This document shows positions 15,319 through 22,344 of a stretch of 23,791 nucleotides of DNA, piece by piece. The notes beneath the pieces were generated by a model, which searched no databases, had not been told where the DNA came from, and was given only the letters and a program-made list of their open reading frames with translations. Position numbers and translations under genes: made by a program. Location: the NCBI GenBank assembly GCA_045126815.1, contig JBGVPD010000011.1:1-23791 (forward strand), read 5' to 3'. Position 1 is the stretch's first letter; each line of letters starts with the position of its first letter. The DNA comes from RGIG1995 sp045126815. Lineage in GTDB: Bacteria > Bacillota > Clostridia > Oscillospirales > CAG-272.

Positions 15319-16965
15319 TTAAAAAGTAATTGTTATTGCTGTACCTTTTCCGACTTCGCTATCAAGTGTTACCTTGCCACTGTGATACTGTACGGCATGT
15401 TTTACGATAGAAAGTCCAAGCCCTGTGCCGCCGGTTTCTTTTGAATGGCTCTTATCTACTCGATAAAAACGCTCAAAGATACGGCTTTGATGTTCGGGAG
15501 CAATTCCGATGCCTGTGTCCTTTACGATTACAAATGTATGACCGTTTTTATTGCCGATTTTAATTTCGACCTTGCCGCCGTCTACATTGTAGCGAATAGC
15601 GTTATCGCACAGATTATAAATAATTTCGTAAATATATCGGCGCACACCGTAGATTGTACAAGGATCACCTTCGATAGAGAGTTGAATGTTTTTCTTTGCT
15701 GCCGATACTGACAGAACATCAACGACCTCTTTTGCGACATCTGTCAGTACTACTGTTTCAGTTACAGGTTCCTGGTTCTCATCAAGCTGAGAAAGGCGAA
15801 TAATATCATTGATAAGGGAAACAAGTCTTGTTGCTTCCTTACGAATATTACCAACAAATCTTGCGGTATCCTCCGGCTTAACAAGTCCATTTTCAAGAAG
15901 TTCTGTACTTCCGATGATGGATTGAAGCGGTGTTTTCAGTTCGTGGGTAACGTTTGCAGTGAACTCCTGGCGGTTACGCTCCGCAAAGACACGCTCTGTA
16001 ATATCAAAGACAAGGATAACTGCACCAAGAATTTTTCCGTTTGATTCAATAGAGTTGATGGTGAATTGATACTCATTTCCATTTCTTTCTTCGGTATATT
16101 CACTGTGATTACCACTTAAAGCATTTCTGATAGCTTTGCTCATTTTACTTGTGCTATCTACAAGGAGAAAATCGCTACCATCAATATCTTTTTTTACATC
16201 AAAAATTTTCTTTGCCGATATATTCATACTTAATATCATGCCTTGTTCATCAAGTAACACAAGACCTTCATTCATAGAAGAAATAATTTGCTCAAATTCA
16301 TCTGATTTACGGTGCAAGGTTTCCGTCTGTGATTTGATTTGTTTATGTTGTTTGTGAACTTTGGTAAGAATGGGGGTTAATTCTTCATAAGTTATGTTAT
16401 CGGAAGGGTGTTCTAGGTCAAGCTGGGTTAAAGGTTTGGTGATTTTTTTTGCCATAGCGTGAGAAAGAATACTGGCAACAACCGCTGCAATCAAGATTAT
16501 TACAACGATGGCAGGCAGCATTTCAAGGATAAGCGCTCCAACAGTAAGCTGACTTACCGAGATACGAAGAACATCACCATTTTCAAGTAAAACTGACTCA
16601 TAAAATGTCTTTTTGGTAAGTGTTGAAGAATTTCTTGCACTACTTCCTATGCCAACTTTTAAAGCTTCTGATATTTCTTCGCGTTCCGCGTGGTTTTCCA
16701 TCTCATTTGCATTCGCTTGAGTATCGTAAAGAACGGTACCATCAGCATCAACTACGGTAAAACGAAACACGGTAGAGTCGAAATTTTCAAAGTATTCAAC
16801 ACCAATTTTGTTAACTGTGTCAGCCACAAGAGAAAGCTCTGCTTTTAGCTGACTTACTTGAGAGGTGTTAAAATAATCATACAAAAATGTGGTGGCAATA
16901 GCGATACTGGCGAAAAGTACCACTAAAGCTACGGTGAAAATAGAGTGAAATATCTTTTTTGTCAT
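15319..16965 (-). CDS. Membrane sensor histidine kinase, PhoR-like
   Basis: 548 residues. A helix at about 9-30, an extracellular sensor region (about 31-143) and a second helix (about 145-170) are followed by a short HAMP-like linker. A PAS domain (about 220-330) contains MNEGLVLLDEQG. The DHp helix carries the phosphorylated His, H341 in VTHELKTPLQS. The ATPase domain has the N box NLCDNAIRYN, then DTGIGIAPEH, FERFYRVDKS and GTGLGLSIVKH. This order is that of PhoR/WalK-type kinases; the signal cannot be deduced. Its ATG overlaps the response-regulator stop as ATGA at 16962-16965, so the pair is translationally coupled. Confidence 0.93.
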   Translation of the reverse strand: MTKKIFHSIFTVALVVLFASIAIATTFLYDYFNTSQVSQLKAELSLVADTVNKIGVEYFENFDSTVFRFTVVDADGTVLYDTQANANEMENHAEREEISEALKVGIGSSARNSSTLTKKTFYESVLLENGDVLRISVSQLTVGALILEMLPAIVVIILIAAVVASILSHAMAKKITKPLTQLDLEHPSDNITYEELTPILTKVHKQHKQIKSQTETLHRKSDEFEQIISSMNEGLVLLDEQGMILSMNISAKKIFDVKKDIDGSDFLLVDSTSKMSKAIRNALSGNHSEYTEERNGNEYQFTINSIESNGKILGAVILVFDITERVFAERNRQEFTANVTHELKTPLQSIIGSTELLENGLVKPEDTARFVGNIRKEATRLVSLINDIIRLSQLDENQEPVTETVVLTDVAKEVVDVLSVSAAKKNIQLSIEGDPCTIYGVRRYIYEIIYNLCDNAIRYNVDGGKVEIKIGNKNGHTFVIVKDTGIGIAPEHQSRIFERFYRVDKSHSKETGGTGLGLSIVKHAVQYHSGKVTLDSEVGKGTAITITF

Positions 16966-17636
16966 ACTTCATTCTCCAATCTGTATCCAACGCCGATGAC
17001 AGTTTTGATCTGACCGCCTGCAGTTCCAAGTTTTTGACGGAGGGTTTTTATGTGCATATCGACGGTACGCGTTTCACCGATATAATCTATTCCCCAAATC
17101 TCACTCATCAATTTATCTCTTGAAAATACTATGTTCGGATTCTGCATAAAAAGTTTGAGTATTTCAAATTCCTTGTGAGTCAGTTCTGCCTTCTCACCGT
17201 CTGCAATCACTTTATGCTCTTTTTTTCTCAAAATAATACCACCGACGGTAATAGTGTCCGTAGGAGCTTCTTTTACTGTACGGCGAAGCACTGCCTTTAC
17301 ACGAGCAACCATCTCCATTACGCCAAAAGGTTTTACGAGATAGTCATCAGCGCCCGAATTTAGACCGCCTATTTTATCCATTTCAGTACCTTTGGCTGTT
17401 GCCATAATTACAGGAATGTTTTTGTATATTGGGTTTGAACGGAGTTCGTTTAGCACTTCAAGTCCGTCCATCACAGGCATCATGATATCAAGGATAATAA
17501 GTTCAGGAATTTCAGTTTTAAGTGCTTCAAGCATAGAAACACCGTCAGCAAAACCTCGCGCTTTAAAACCCGTTTGTTCCAACGTATATACTTCAATTTC
17601 ACGAATGGTACTGTCATCATCAACACACCAAATCAT
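16962..17636 (-). CDS. OmpR/PhoB-type response regulator
   Basis: 224 residues. The receiver domain has the acidic pocket DDD (6-8), phospho-acceptor D50 in LIILDIMMPVMDG, the switch Thr in MATAKG (T80) and K102 in YLVKPFG. The C-terminal winged helix (about 125-222) has ELTHKEFEILKLF, SRDKLMSEIWG and RTVDMHIKTLRQKLG. It is closest in layout to PhoP/PhoB regulators and is paired with the kinase behind it. GAAGGAG lies eight bases before the ATG. I could not find a confidently spaced promoter upstream, so transcription may also come from the phnX operon. Confidence 0.93.
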   Translation of the reverse strand: MIWCVDDDSTIREIEVYTLEQTGFKARGFADGVSMLEALKTEIPELIILDIMMPVMDGLEVLNELRSNPIYKNIPVIMATAKGTEMDKIGGLNSGADDYLVKPFGVMEMVARVKAVLRRTVKEAPTDTITVGGIILRKKEHKVIADGEKAELTHKEFEILKLFMQNPNIVFSRDKLMSEIWGIDYIGETRTVDMHIKTLRQKLGTAGGQIKTVIGVGYRLENEV

Positions 17637-17681
17637 GCTTTATTCTCCTTCAAATTACTTAAATCAAATTTTTATAGTATC

Positions 17682-17819
17682 AAAAAACACTGTAAAGTGT
17701 GCTTATATGCGTTTTGGGGGAGGGAACTGTTTAACTATTATATTTATAGCATATTTTTTGCATAATTGCAACGTGAATATTATACGGAGGTAACAGTTAT
17801 TATACTGACAGTGTTTTTT
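17682..17819. repeat. 138-base segment bounded by 12-base inverted repeats
   Basis: AAAAAACACTGT at 17682-17693 is matched by its exact reverse complement at 17808-17819. The segment fills most of the gap between the response regulator and the alcohol dehydrogenase. It contains no gene. No flanking target duplication is visible, so a miniature transposon is only one option; weak terminator hairpins at both ends are another. Confidence 0.4.
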
Positions 17820-17822
17820 AGA

Positions 17823-18926
17823 TTAATTAGATAGTGCGTTTTTTAAAATATCAGTATAAAGGTTTGTGAGAGTTTCTTTGCTTAATTCAATAGGATTGTT
17901 TTTTAATCTGGTTGGGTTTACGGAATTTGAAAGCAGGGGGACATCTTCAAGTGATACTTCAATTGTTTCGTTTTTGAACAATTCTTTGTTTAGGTTCTTT
18001 AAAAAATCAACTGCCTCAAGAGGTGTCTTACACTCTAAAGATTTTGCTATACCATTAAATATAGTTTGTAACTCCAAGTTATCTTTAGAGGTGCTGATCA
18101 TATGCTCCCATACAAACGGGAGACATACAAAGGCTGCTCTTCCATGGGGGATTTTATATATACTTGTTAATTTATAACTCATTGCATGCGCAGCTGTGGT
18201 TTGAGTGATGTTTATAGCTTGGCCCGCCAAATTAGAAGCGAGCATCATTTTTTCCAAAGCCTTGCTATTTCCGTTTAAATAATCGTGCATGTTGGAGATG
18301 ATAGAAATTACAGCCTTACGGGATATTTCTTTGCTTTTATCTGTACTGTTAACAGACCACCATGATTCTATACTTTGACATAGCGCATCCAGCATGGTGC
18401 ACTTTTTCTGGTACAACGGAAGTGAATTAAGGTTTCTTGCATCCAGTAAAGCATAGTTAGGTATCAATGAGTTGTCAGTCACAGATTGTTTTTCACCTTG
18501 ATAATAACACACAGCATAACGAGTAGATTCACTTCCTGTTCCGGCGGTTGAAGGTACTGCGATTAATGGGATTTTATTATCTTTAATAAAAGGTTGATTT
18601 AAATAAATTTCGTCATCAGGCATCTGAGAAAATGCTTTAATGCATTTGGCTGTATCAATGGCACTACCTCCACCAATTACTAAAATTGCATCGCAATTTT
18701 CTTTTTTAAACAATTCAACACCTGCGCATATTTCATCATAGAGAGGGTTAGGTGAAAAGTCGCTAAATTTTACTGCAACATTATCGACCATACTATATTC
18801 GTTATAAGTAGATAGATATTTAAAGGCGGAATCACATATAAGCATAAAGCGCTTTATGTTATGTAAATCAGATATTTTTTTGATTACTTCAAGAGGTGTT
18901 TGAGTTGTTATAATTTCTTGGTTCAT
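17823..18926 (-). CDS. Iron-type alcohol dehydrogenase, possibly phosphonoacetaldehyde reductase
   Basis: 367 residues of the group III (Fe-dependent) alcohol dehydrogenase family. GGGSAIDTAK (85-94) binds NAD(P), and PSTAGTGSESTRYAV follows. The metal site shows D180 in MLDALCQSIESWWS, H247 in TTAAHAMSYKL and H261 in KIPHGRAAF. The second ligand position, usually His, is Gln (Q184). It lies 12 bases after phnX with AAAAGGAGATAAT at its start, so it shares that transcript. Two roles fit: reducing phosphonoacetaldehyde to 2-hydroxyethylphosphonate, as PhpC-like members do, or reducing the acetaldehyde that PhnX releases. The first is favoured by my recollection of similar DALCQ ... WWSVNST sequences, not by a search. 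Confidence 0.85.
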   Translation of the reverse strand: MNQEIITTQTPLEVIKKISDLHNIKRFMLICDSAFKYLSTYNEYSMVDNVAVKFSDFSPNPLYDEICAGVELFKKENCDAILVIGGGSAIDTAKCIKAFSQMPDDEIYLNQPFIKDNKIPLIAVPSTAGTGSESTRYAVCYYQGEKQSVTDNSLIPNYALLDARNLNSLPLYQKKCTMLDALCQSIESWWSVNSTDKSKEISRKAVISIISNMHDYLNGNSKALEKMMLASNLAGQAINITQTTAAHAMSYKLTSIYKIPHGRAAFVCLPFVWEHMISTSKDNLELQTIFNGIAKSLECKTPLEAVDFLKNLNKELFKNETIEVSLEDVPLLSNSVNPTRLKNNPIELSKETLTNLYTDILKNALSN

Positions 18927-18938
18927 ATTATCTCCTTT

Positions 18939-19721
18939 TTATTTCTCAATTTTCTCAATTAATTGGATCAATTCACTCATGTTGTTAATGACGTAATCAG
19001 CGCCGCTTGATTTATAAATTTCTGTTGCTTTGGATTTAGCTATGACCTTTTCTTCATCTGAGAGAGCATCGTATTCTGTTTTTGAATATCCCAAAACAGA
19101 ACTGCCTTCGATTACACCGATTGTTGTAACTCCTGCATTTTTGCCTTCTGTTATGTCCGCGACAGTATCTCCAACCTTAATAACGCTATTAACGGATTTT
19201 ATTTTAAGCGCCATCATATTCATGTATATAAGGTAAGGGTATGGTCTACCTATTTTATTTGTGCTGTCAGGTGTAAAACATGTATCGGGAACATATCCTT
19301 GTTCTGCTGCCGACTTTTTTACAATTTCCATCATTTCATCATTATATCCGGTTGTCGAACCAATTTTTATTCCTTTTTCTCTAAGCGCCTTTATTGTTTC
19401 AAGAACATAAGGTTTCGGAGTAGAAAAGTCTTTAAGAACATCCAAAATTAATGTTTCGGAAAGTTCGTAGATTTTCTTTACGTCATCTTCTGTAAAGTTT
19501 CTGCCGTGTATGTTTTTCCATTCGTTTGAAATTCTATCCATGTTAAGCATTTCTCTAATATGGTCAAGTTTTGCAATTCCCATAGGTTTTCTAACCTCTT
19601 CGTTTGTGGGGGTAATTCCAAATTTTTCAAATGCCGAAATAAATGCTTGTACGGGTGCAAAAGACCCATAGTCAACGGTTGTGCCCGCCCAATCAAAAAT
19701 AACTGCTTCAATTTTTTTCAT
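18939..19721 (-). CDS. phnX: Phosphonoacetaldehyde hydrolase (phosphonatase)
   Basis: 260 residues from the ATG at 19721, which has AAAGGAG ten bases upstream; an in-frame ATG at 19757 would add 12 Lys-rich residues and lacks such a site. It is a HAD-superfamily enzyme that cleaves phosphonoacetaldehyde to acetaldehyde and phosphate, the second step of 2-aminoethylphosphonate use. The signature FDWAGTTVDYGSFAPV holds the nucleophile D10, and PMGIAKLDHI holds the Schiff-base lysine K51 that is specific to phosphonatases. KVGDTVADI is the Mg2+-binding acidic loop. The usual partner, the transaminase PhnW, is not in the window. First gene of the operon with the alcohol dehydrogenase. Confidence 0.94.
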   Translation of the reverse strand: MKKIEAVIFDWAGTTVDYGSFAPVQAFISAFEKFGITPTNEEVRKPMGIAKLDHIREMLNMDRISNEWKNIHGRNFTEDDVKKIYELSETLILDVLKDFSTPKPYVLETIKALREKGIKIGSTTGYNDEMMEIVKKSAAEQGYVPDTCFTPDSTNKIGRPYPYLIYMNMMALKIKSVNSVIKVGDTVADITEGKNAGVTTIGVIEGSSVLGYSKTEYDALSDEEKVIAKSKATEIYKSSGADYVINNMSELIQLIEKIEK

Positions 19722-19768
19722 CTTATTAATTCTCCTTTTGTTTTTTTCTTTTTTCATAGTTCTCTTGA

Positions 19769-19791
19769 ATTTTACAGCTGTGTTGTAAAAT
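19769..19791. promoter_or_regulatory. Inverted repeat upstream of phnX (possible operator)
   Basis: ATTTTACA (19769-19776) and TGTAAAAT (19784-19791) are perfect 8-base arms around seven bases. On the - strand the arm nearer phnX contains TAAAAT, a candidate -10 box, with a poor -35 (TTACGG) 17 bases upstream. A regulator binding here would cover the promoter. Confidence 0.45.
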
Positions 19792-19854
19792 CCGTAACCA
19801 AATCAATGTAAAATCGGGGTAAAATAACTTTTATGCAGAAATATGTCATAATAT

Positions 19855-19894
19855 AAAAAACACATCCACCAATTATTAGATGGATGTGTTTTTT
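19855..19894. terminator. Bidirectional terminator behind spoVAC fragment C
   Basis: AAAAAACACATCCA pairs perfectly with TGGATGTGTTTTTT over a 12-base loop, with T runs on both strands. It follows copy C on the - strand and insulates the phnX operon from it. Confidence 0.9.
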
Positions 19895-19927
19895 GAAAAA
19901 TATTAATTTGCGACTATATATTAATTG

Positions 19928-20061
19928 TGATCCAATAAATAACGCCATAAATAACACTTGCGACCGTGCCGTAAAGTATAACGGGACCGGCTATAGTGAA
20001 TATTTTAGCACCTACACCTAAGATATATCCCTCGGCTGCTGTCAATATAGGACACAGTAAT
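19928..20061 (-). pseudogene. spoVAC 3'-end fragment, copy C
   Basis: Encodes LTAAEGYILGVGAKIFTIAG onward to YWITINI and TAG on the - strand. From the TATATC boundary back to ACACTTGCG it is identical to the intact gene. Its upstream arm (CTGTCAATATAGGACACAG, read on the + strand) matches copy B exactly and has no counterpart in the intact gene. No start or ribosome site. The surrounding gap (19792-20145) otherwise holds two hairpins and no gene that I can see. Confidence 0.82.
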
Positions 20062-20093
20062 CGATGCCAATTATAAACTTTTTTATAAATAAT

Positions 20094-20126
20094 ATTGGCT
20101 ACAATTCCTGTAGGAGTGTAGCCAAT
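20094..20126 (-). terminator. Hairpin terminator after the XRE regulator gene
   Basis: ATTGGCTACA pairs with TGTAGCCAAT, and TCCTGTAGGA inside extends the structure. It begins about 20 bases past the stop at 20146. The - strand tail is ATTATTTAT; the + strand side has a cleaner CAGTTTTT. Confidence 0.7.
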
Positions 20127-20145
20127 CAGTTTTTGCAGATATATA

Positions 20146-20451
20146 TTACTTTTCCTTTTGGCTTAACTCTAAAAGTTCAATTGTGACCGCATCTAAAACC
20201 GGAAGGTATTTTTCATCGATTCTGCGTATTGTATCAAGTCGTTTTGTATCTTCTGCTCTTTCGTCACCAAAAAGCACATAATCAGCAGATAACCCGAGCA
20301 ATTTGCATACCTTGATAAGCATTTTCACGGAGATTCCGGTTCGGCCTCGCTCTAATTCAGCCATATAGGAAACACTAACATCTAATTTCTCTGCAAACTT
20401 TTCTCTTGTGTAACCTTGATCCTCTCTTGCTTTTCTGATTCGTGTATACAT
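20146..20451 (-). CDS. XRE-family helix-turn-helix regulator
   Basis: 101 residues. The N-terminal helix-turn-helix (about 4-62) has the Cro/CI pattern: YTREKFAEKLDVSVSYMAEL then ERGRTGISVKMLIKVCKLLG. A short helical tail (about 75-101) probably serves dimerisation. GGAGGTGCTAATAA precedes the ATG. It is transcribed away from the exported-protein operon starting at 20575, with about 120 bases between, the standard arrangement of a local repressor. It belongs to the cassette between spoVAC copies C and D. Confidence 0.9.
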   Translation of the reverse strand: MYTRIRKAREDQGYTREKFAEKLDVSVSYMAELERGRTGISVKMLIKVCKLLGLSADYVLFGDERAEDTKRLDTIRRIDEKYLPVLDAVTIELLELSQKEK

Positions 20452-20507
20452 TTATTAGCACCTCCACATATAGTATTACTGATAGTAGCAAAAAATAACA
20501 TAAACCA

Positions 20508-20563
20508 ATACTGTATATTTTACATCTTGACACGGTTGATGTTTTGTGCTATACTTTGTATAT
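20508..20563. promoter_or_regulatory. Two ATAC/GTAT inverted repeats (candidate XRE operators)
   Basis: ATAC-T-GTAT at 20508-20516 and TATAC-TTT-GTATA at about 20550-20562 flank and overlap the promoter of the + strand operon. A related TACT-ATC-AGTA element lies at about 20473-20485 on the regulator side. Placement fits repressor binding; the spacing differs between copies, so the assignment is tentative. Confidence 0.4.
20527..20555 (+). promoter_or_regulatory. Promoter of the exported-protein operon
   Basis: TTGACA (20527-20532), a 17-base spacer and TATACT (20550-20555), near consensus. The predicted transcript start near 20562 leaves a leader of only about a dozen bases before the first ATG. 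Confidence 0.85.
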
Positions 20564-20574
20564 CAATCAAAGGA

Positions 20575-20796
20575 ATGGTCAAAAATGACGACAGGTTGGA
20601 ATATCCACAACTATATAAAATAGGCTTATTTGTAGAAGCTATGTTAGATGTGCTACGGATTTCCTTGGAAAAGCTGCCCCAGTATTCAAACTTCTTCACC
20701 GATTGTACAGAATACGATAGTAAGCGCAAGCACGATATGCCTGACAATGAAGCATTTGCTCTTTTTGACTCATTTAAAGCAATCCTTGACCACTAA
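20575..20796 (+). CDS. Small acidic protein, unknown function
   Basis: 73 residues, family not recognised. No signal peptide or membrane segment. The central part (IGLFVEAMLDVLRISLEKL) looks helical and amphipathic, and the rest is polar with one Cys. The ATG at 20575 is chosen because the frame open further upstream runs across the promoter. However, AAAGGA touches this ATG with no spacer, which is unusual. The same site is well spaced for an out-of-frame ATG at 20585 that encodes only 12 residues. First gene of the operon, 10 bases before the next start. Confidence 0.6.
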   Translation: MVKNDDRLEYPQLYKIGLFVEAMLDVLRISLEKLPQYSNFFTDCTEYDSKRKHDMPDNEAFALFDSFKAILDH

Positions 20797-20806
20797 AGGG
20801 GGTATT

Positions 20807-21277
20807 ATGAATCGTTTGAATTTCTTCAAAATTAGTCGAAAAAATGCACTTATAATATCGTGCTGTTTAGCTGTGTTTTTAGCTATTGCAGTTTATCTTC
20901 ATTTAAAGGGAGAACAACATTCCCCCACATTTGATGTCGCAGCACCAAATATTGAAAAAAAAACAGATTCCATAGCCATACCAGGGTATGAAATGTTGGA
21001 ATTGACGGCGGGGAACAAACAGCAAACATTATGCTTATCGAACCCAAAGCAAAATATGTGCTATTTTCAAATATCCCTATATTTGAAGGATGGCACACTA
21101 TTATGGCAATCTGAATTGATCAAACCAGGAACAACATCAAAGCCTATGGTTTTGGTAGAGAGCATACCTAAAGGAACCTATCCCAAAGCTATCCTGCGAT
21201 ATGCATGTTATCGTATGGATGAAGATCTTACGCCTCTCAATGGCGCAGAAACAAAAGTAACCCTACGGGTTAAATAA
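20807..21277 (+). CDS. Membrane-anchored extracellular protein, unknown function
   Basis: 156 residues from the ATG at 20807, preceded by AAAGGGGGTATT; longer upstream readings overlap the previous gene. A Lys/Arg-flanked single membrane segment (about 14-33, LIISCCLAVFLAIAVYLHL) anchors it with the C-terminus outside. The outer part (about 60-156) looks beta-rich, with NPKQNMCYFQISLYLKDGTL then LIKPGTTSKP and KGTYPKAILRY, resembling an immunoglobulin-like fold. It is followed by two more exported proteins in the same operon, which suggests a shared assembly or scaffold role. Family not identified. Confidence 0.75.
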   Translation: MNRLNFFKISRKNALIISCCLAVFLAIAVYLHLKGEQHSPTFDVAAPNIEKKTDSIAIPGYEMLELTAGNKQQTLCLSNPKQNMCYFQISLYLKDGTLLWQSELIKPGTTSKPMVLVESIPKGTYPKAILRYACYRMDEDLTPLNGAETKVTLRVK

Positions 21278-21300
21278 TATAAACAAAGGAGTAACTCAAA

Positions 21301-21828
21301 ATGAAAAAACTATTTGCAATTCTCTTGGCAGTTGCACTGCTTGCTTCTGTGGCAATCGTCGCATCTGCCGCAACCACAACCACACTTACCACTACTGTCC
21401 CCTCTGCATCTTACACACTAAACATTCCTGCTGATCAAGAAATACCTTTTGGCGCTACTACTACTAACATAGGGCATGTTACTGTTAGCAATTCTACTGG
21501 ATTTGCGGACGGAAAAAACTTGCAAGTGACTATGACCTATGGAGCTTTTGAATGTCCGGGGGTTTCCACCAAAATTCCTCTCCGCCTTGTAGCCAAAACA
21601 ACAAATAGAAATTGGTCTGTGAATCTAAACTCTAATGATACGTTGACTTTCTATGGTGATTATACTGGAAGTGTAGATGAAAATGCATCTTTTTACCAAA
21701 ATGGCCATGATGAATGGTTTGATATGACAGAATTGAACGTGTGTGTTGATAGTTCAGATTGGGGCAAGGCGCTTGCTGGAGATTATACTGCAACAATCAC
21801 CTTTACCACAGAAGTGGTAGCAGAGTAA
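21301..21828 (+). CDS. Secreted beta-rich protein with N-terminal TTLTTTVP motif
   Basis: 175 residues. The signal peptide spans about residues 1-23 (LFAILLAVALLASVAIVASA). The mature part starts ATTTTLTTTVPSASYTLNIP and is Thr/Asn-rich with alternating hydrophobics throughout, typical of a beta sandwich. It ends with GDYTATITFTTEVVAE, a strand pattern common in fimbrial and surface structural subunits. No anchor is visible, so it is either released or held by the neighbouring anchored proteins. AAAGGAG lies ten bases before the ATG. The same TTLTTTVP motif begins the mature part of the next gene's product. Confidence 0.8.
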   Translation: MKKLFAILLAVALLASVAIVASAATTTTLTTTVPSASYTLNIPADQEIPFGATTTNIGHVTVSNSTGFADGKNLQVTMTYGAFECPGVSTKIPLRLVAKTTNRNWSVNLNSNDTLTFYGDYTGSVDENASFYQNGHDEWFDMTELNVCVDSSDWGKALAGDYTATITFTTEVVAE

Positions 21829-21841
21829 TACCGAAGAAACA

Positions 21842-22336
21842 ATGAATGCAAGGTCAAAGACTTTTTCCAAAGCATTATTATATGTGTTTATGGCTGCGTT
21901 GACCTTGGTGATATGTTTACCTGTGACGGCAGCCACAAACAGTACAACTCTGACAACAACCGTTCCTGAGGTTTTAACGCTATTTTTGGAACTATCAGGA
22001 AACGGAACAGTAACGGTCAGTGGTGTTACATATACCAAATCTGAAACTGTTGATATTCCTCGCAATTCAATAGTTGAATTACAGATAATCCCCGATGTGG
22101 GAAATGATATCAAATCTGTCGTTTATAACAGCTATGATTATACGAAAGAAGTAAAGAATGGTAAACTCACTTTACCTACGATCACAGGTGAAGCAAAGCT
22201 GTGTGTTAGTTTTATAGAAACTGCATCTACACCGCAAACTGGATATGCTTATTCGCCGTTATGCTTAACAGTTTTGATGTTTCTTTCGTTGATAGGTATT
22301 ATTGTATTATATTTTGGAAAAAAGAAAACAAACTAA
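21842..22336 (+). CDS. Surface protein with sortase-type C-terminal signal
   Basis: 164 residues. The signal peptide is about residues 1-31 (ALLYVFMAALTLVICLPVTA), followed by NSTTLTTTVPEVLTLFLELS, echoing the neighbour. A beta-rich middle part follows. The C-terminus has the three-part sorting layout: TPQTG (about 134-138), a hydrophobic stretch (LCLTVLMFLSLIGIIVLYF) and a charged end KKKTN. The motif differs from LPXTG at the first residue, so either a sortase with relaxed specificity acts here or the tail is a plain membrane anchor. The gene begins 13 bases after the previous stop and is the last of the operon. Its ribosome site is weak (CGAAGAAAC), so coupling to the upstream gene is likely. 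Confidence 0.8.
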   Translation: MNARSKTFSKALLYVFMAALTLVICLPVTAATNSTTLTTTVPEVLTLFLELSGNGTVTVSGVTYTKSETVDIPRNSIVELQIIPDVGNDIKSVVYNSYDYTKEVKNGKLTLPTITGEAKLCVSFIETASTPQTGYAYSPLCLTVLMFLSLIGIIVLYFGKKKTN

Positions 22337-22344
22337 CTGATAGT

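Noticed and set aside
19772..19957. A 61-codon - strand reading
   Set aside because: It runs through a strong bidirectional terminator and the phnX upstream dyad; no ribosome site and no recognisable protein pattern.
13762..20061. The repeated 3' ends as an insertion sequence
   Set aside because: The repeated DNA is coding sequence of spoVAC with no terminal inverted repeats or transposase; attachment-site copies or gene debris explain it better.
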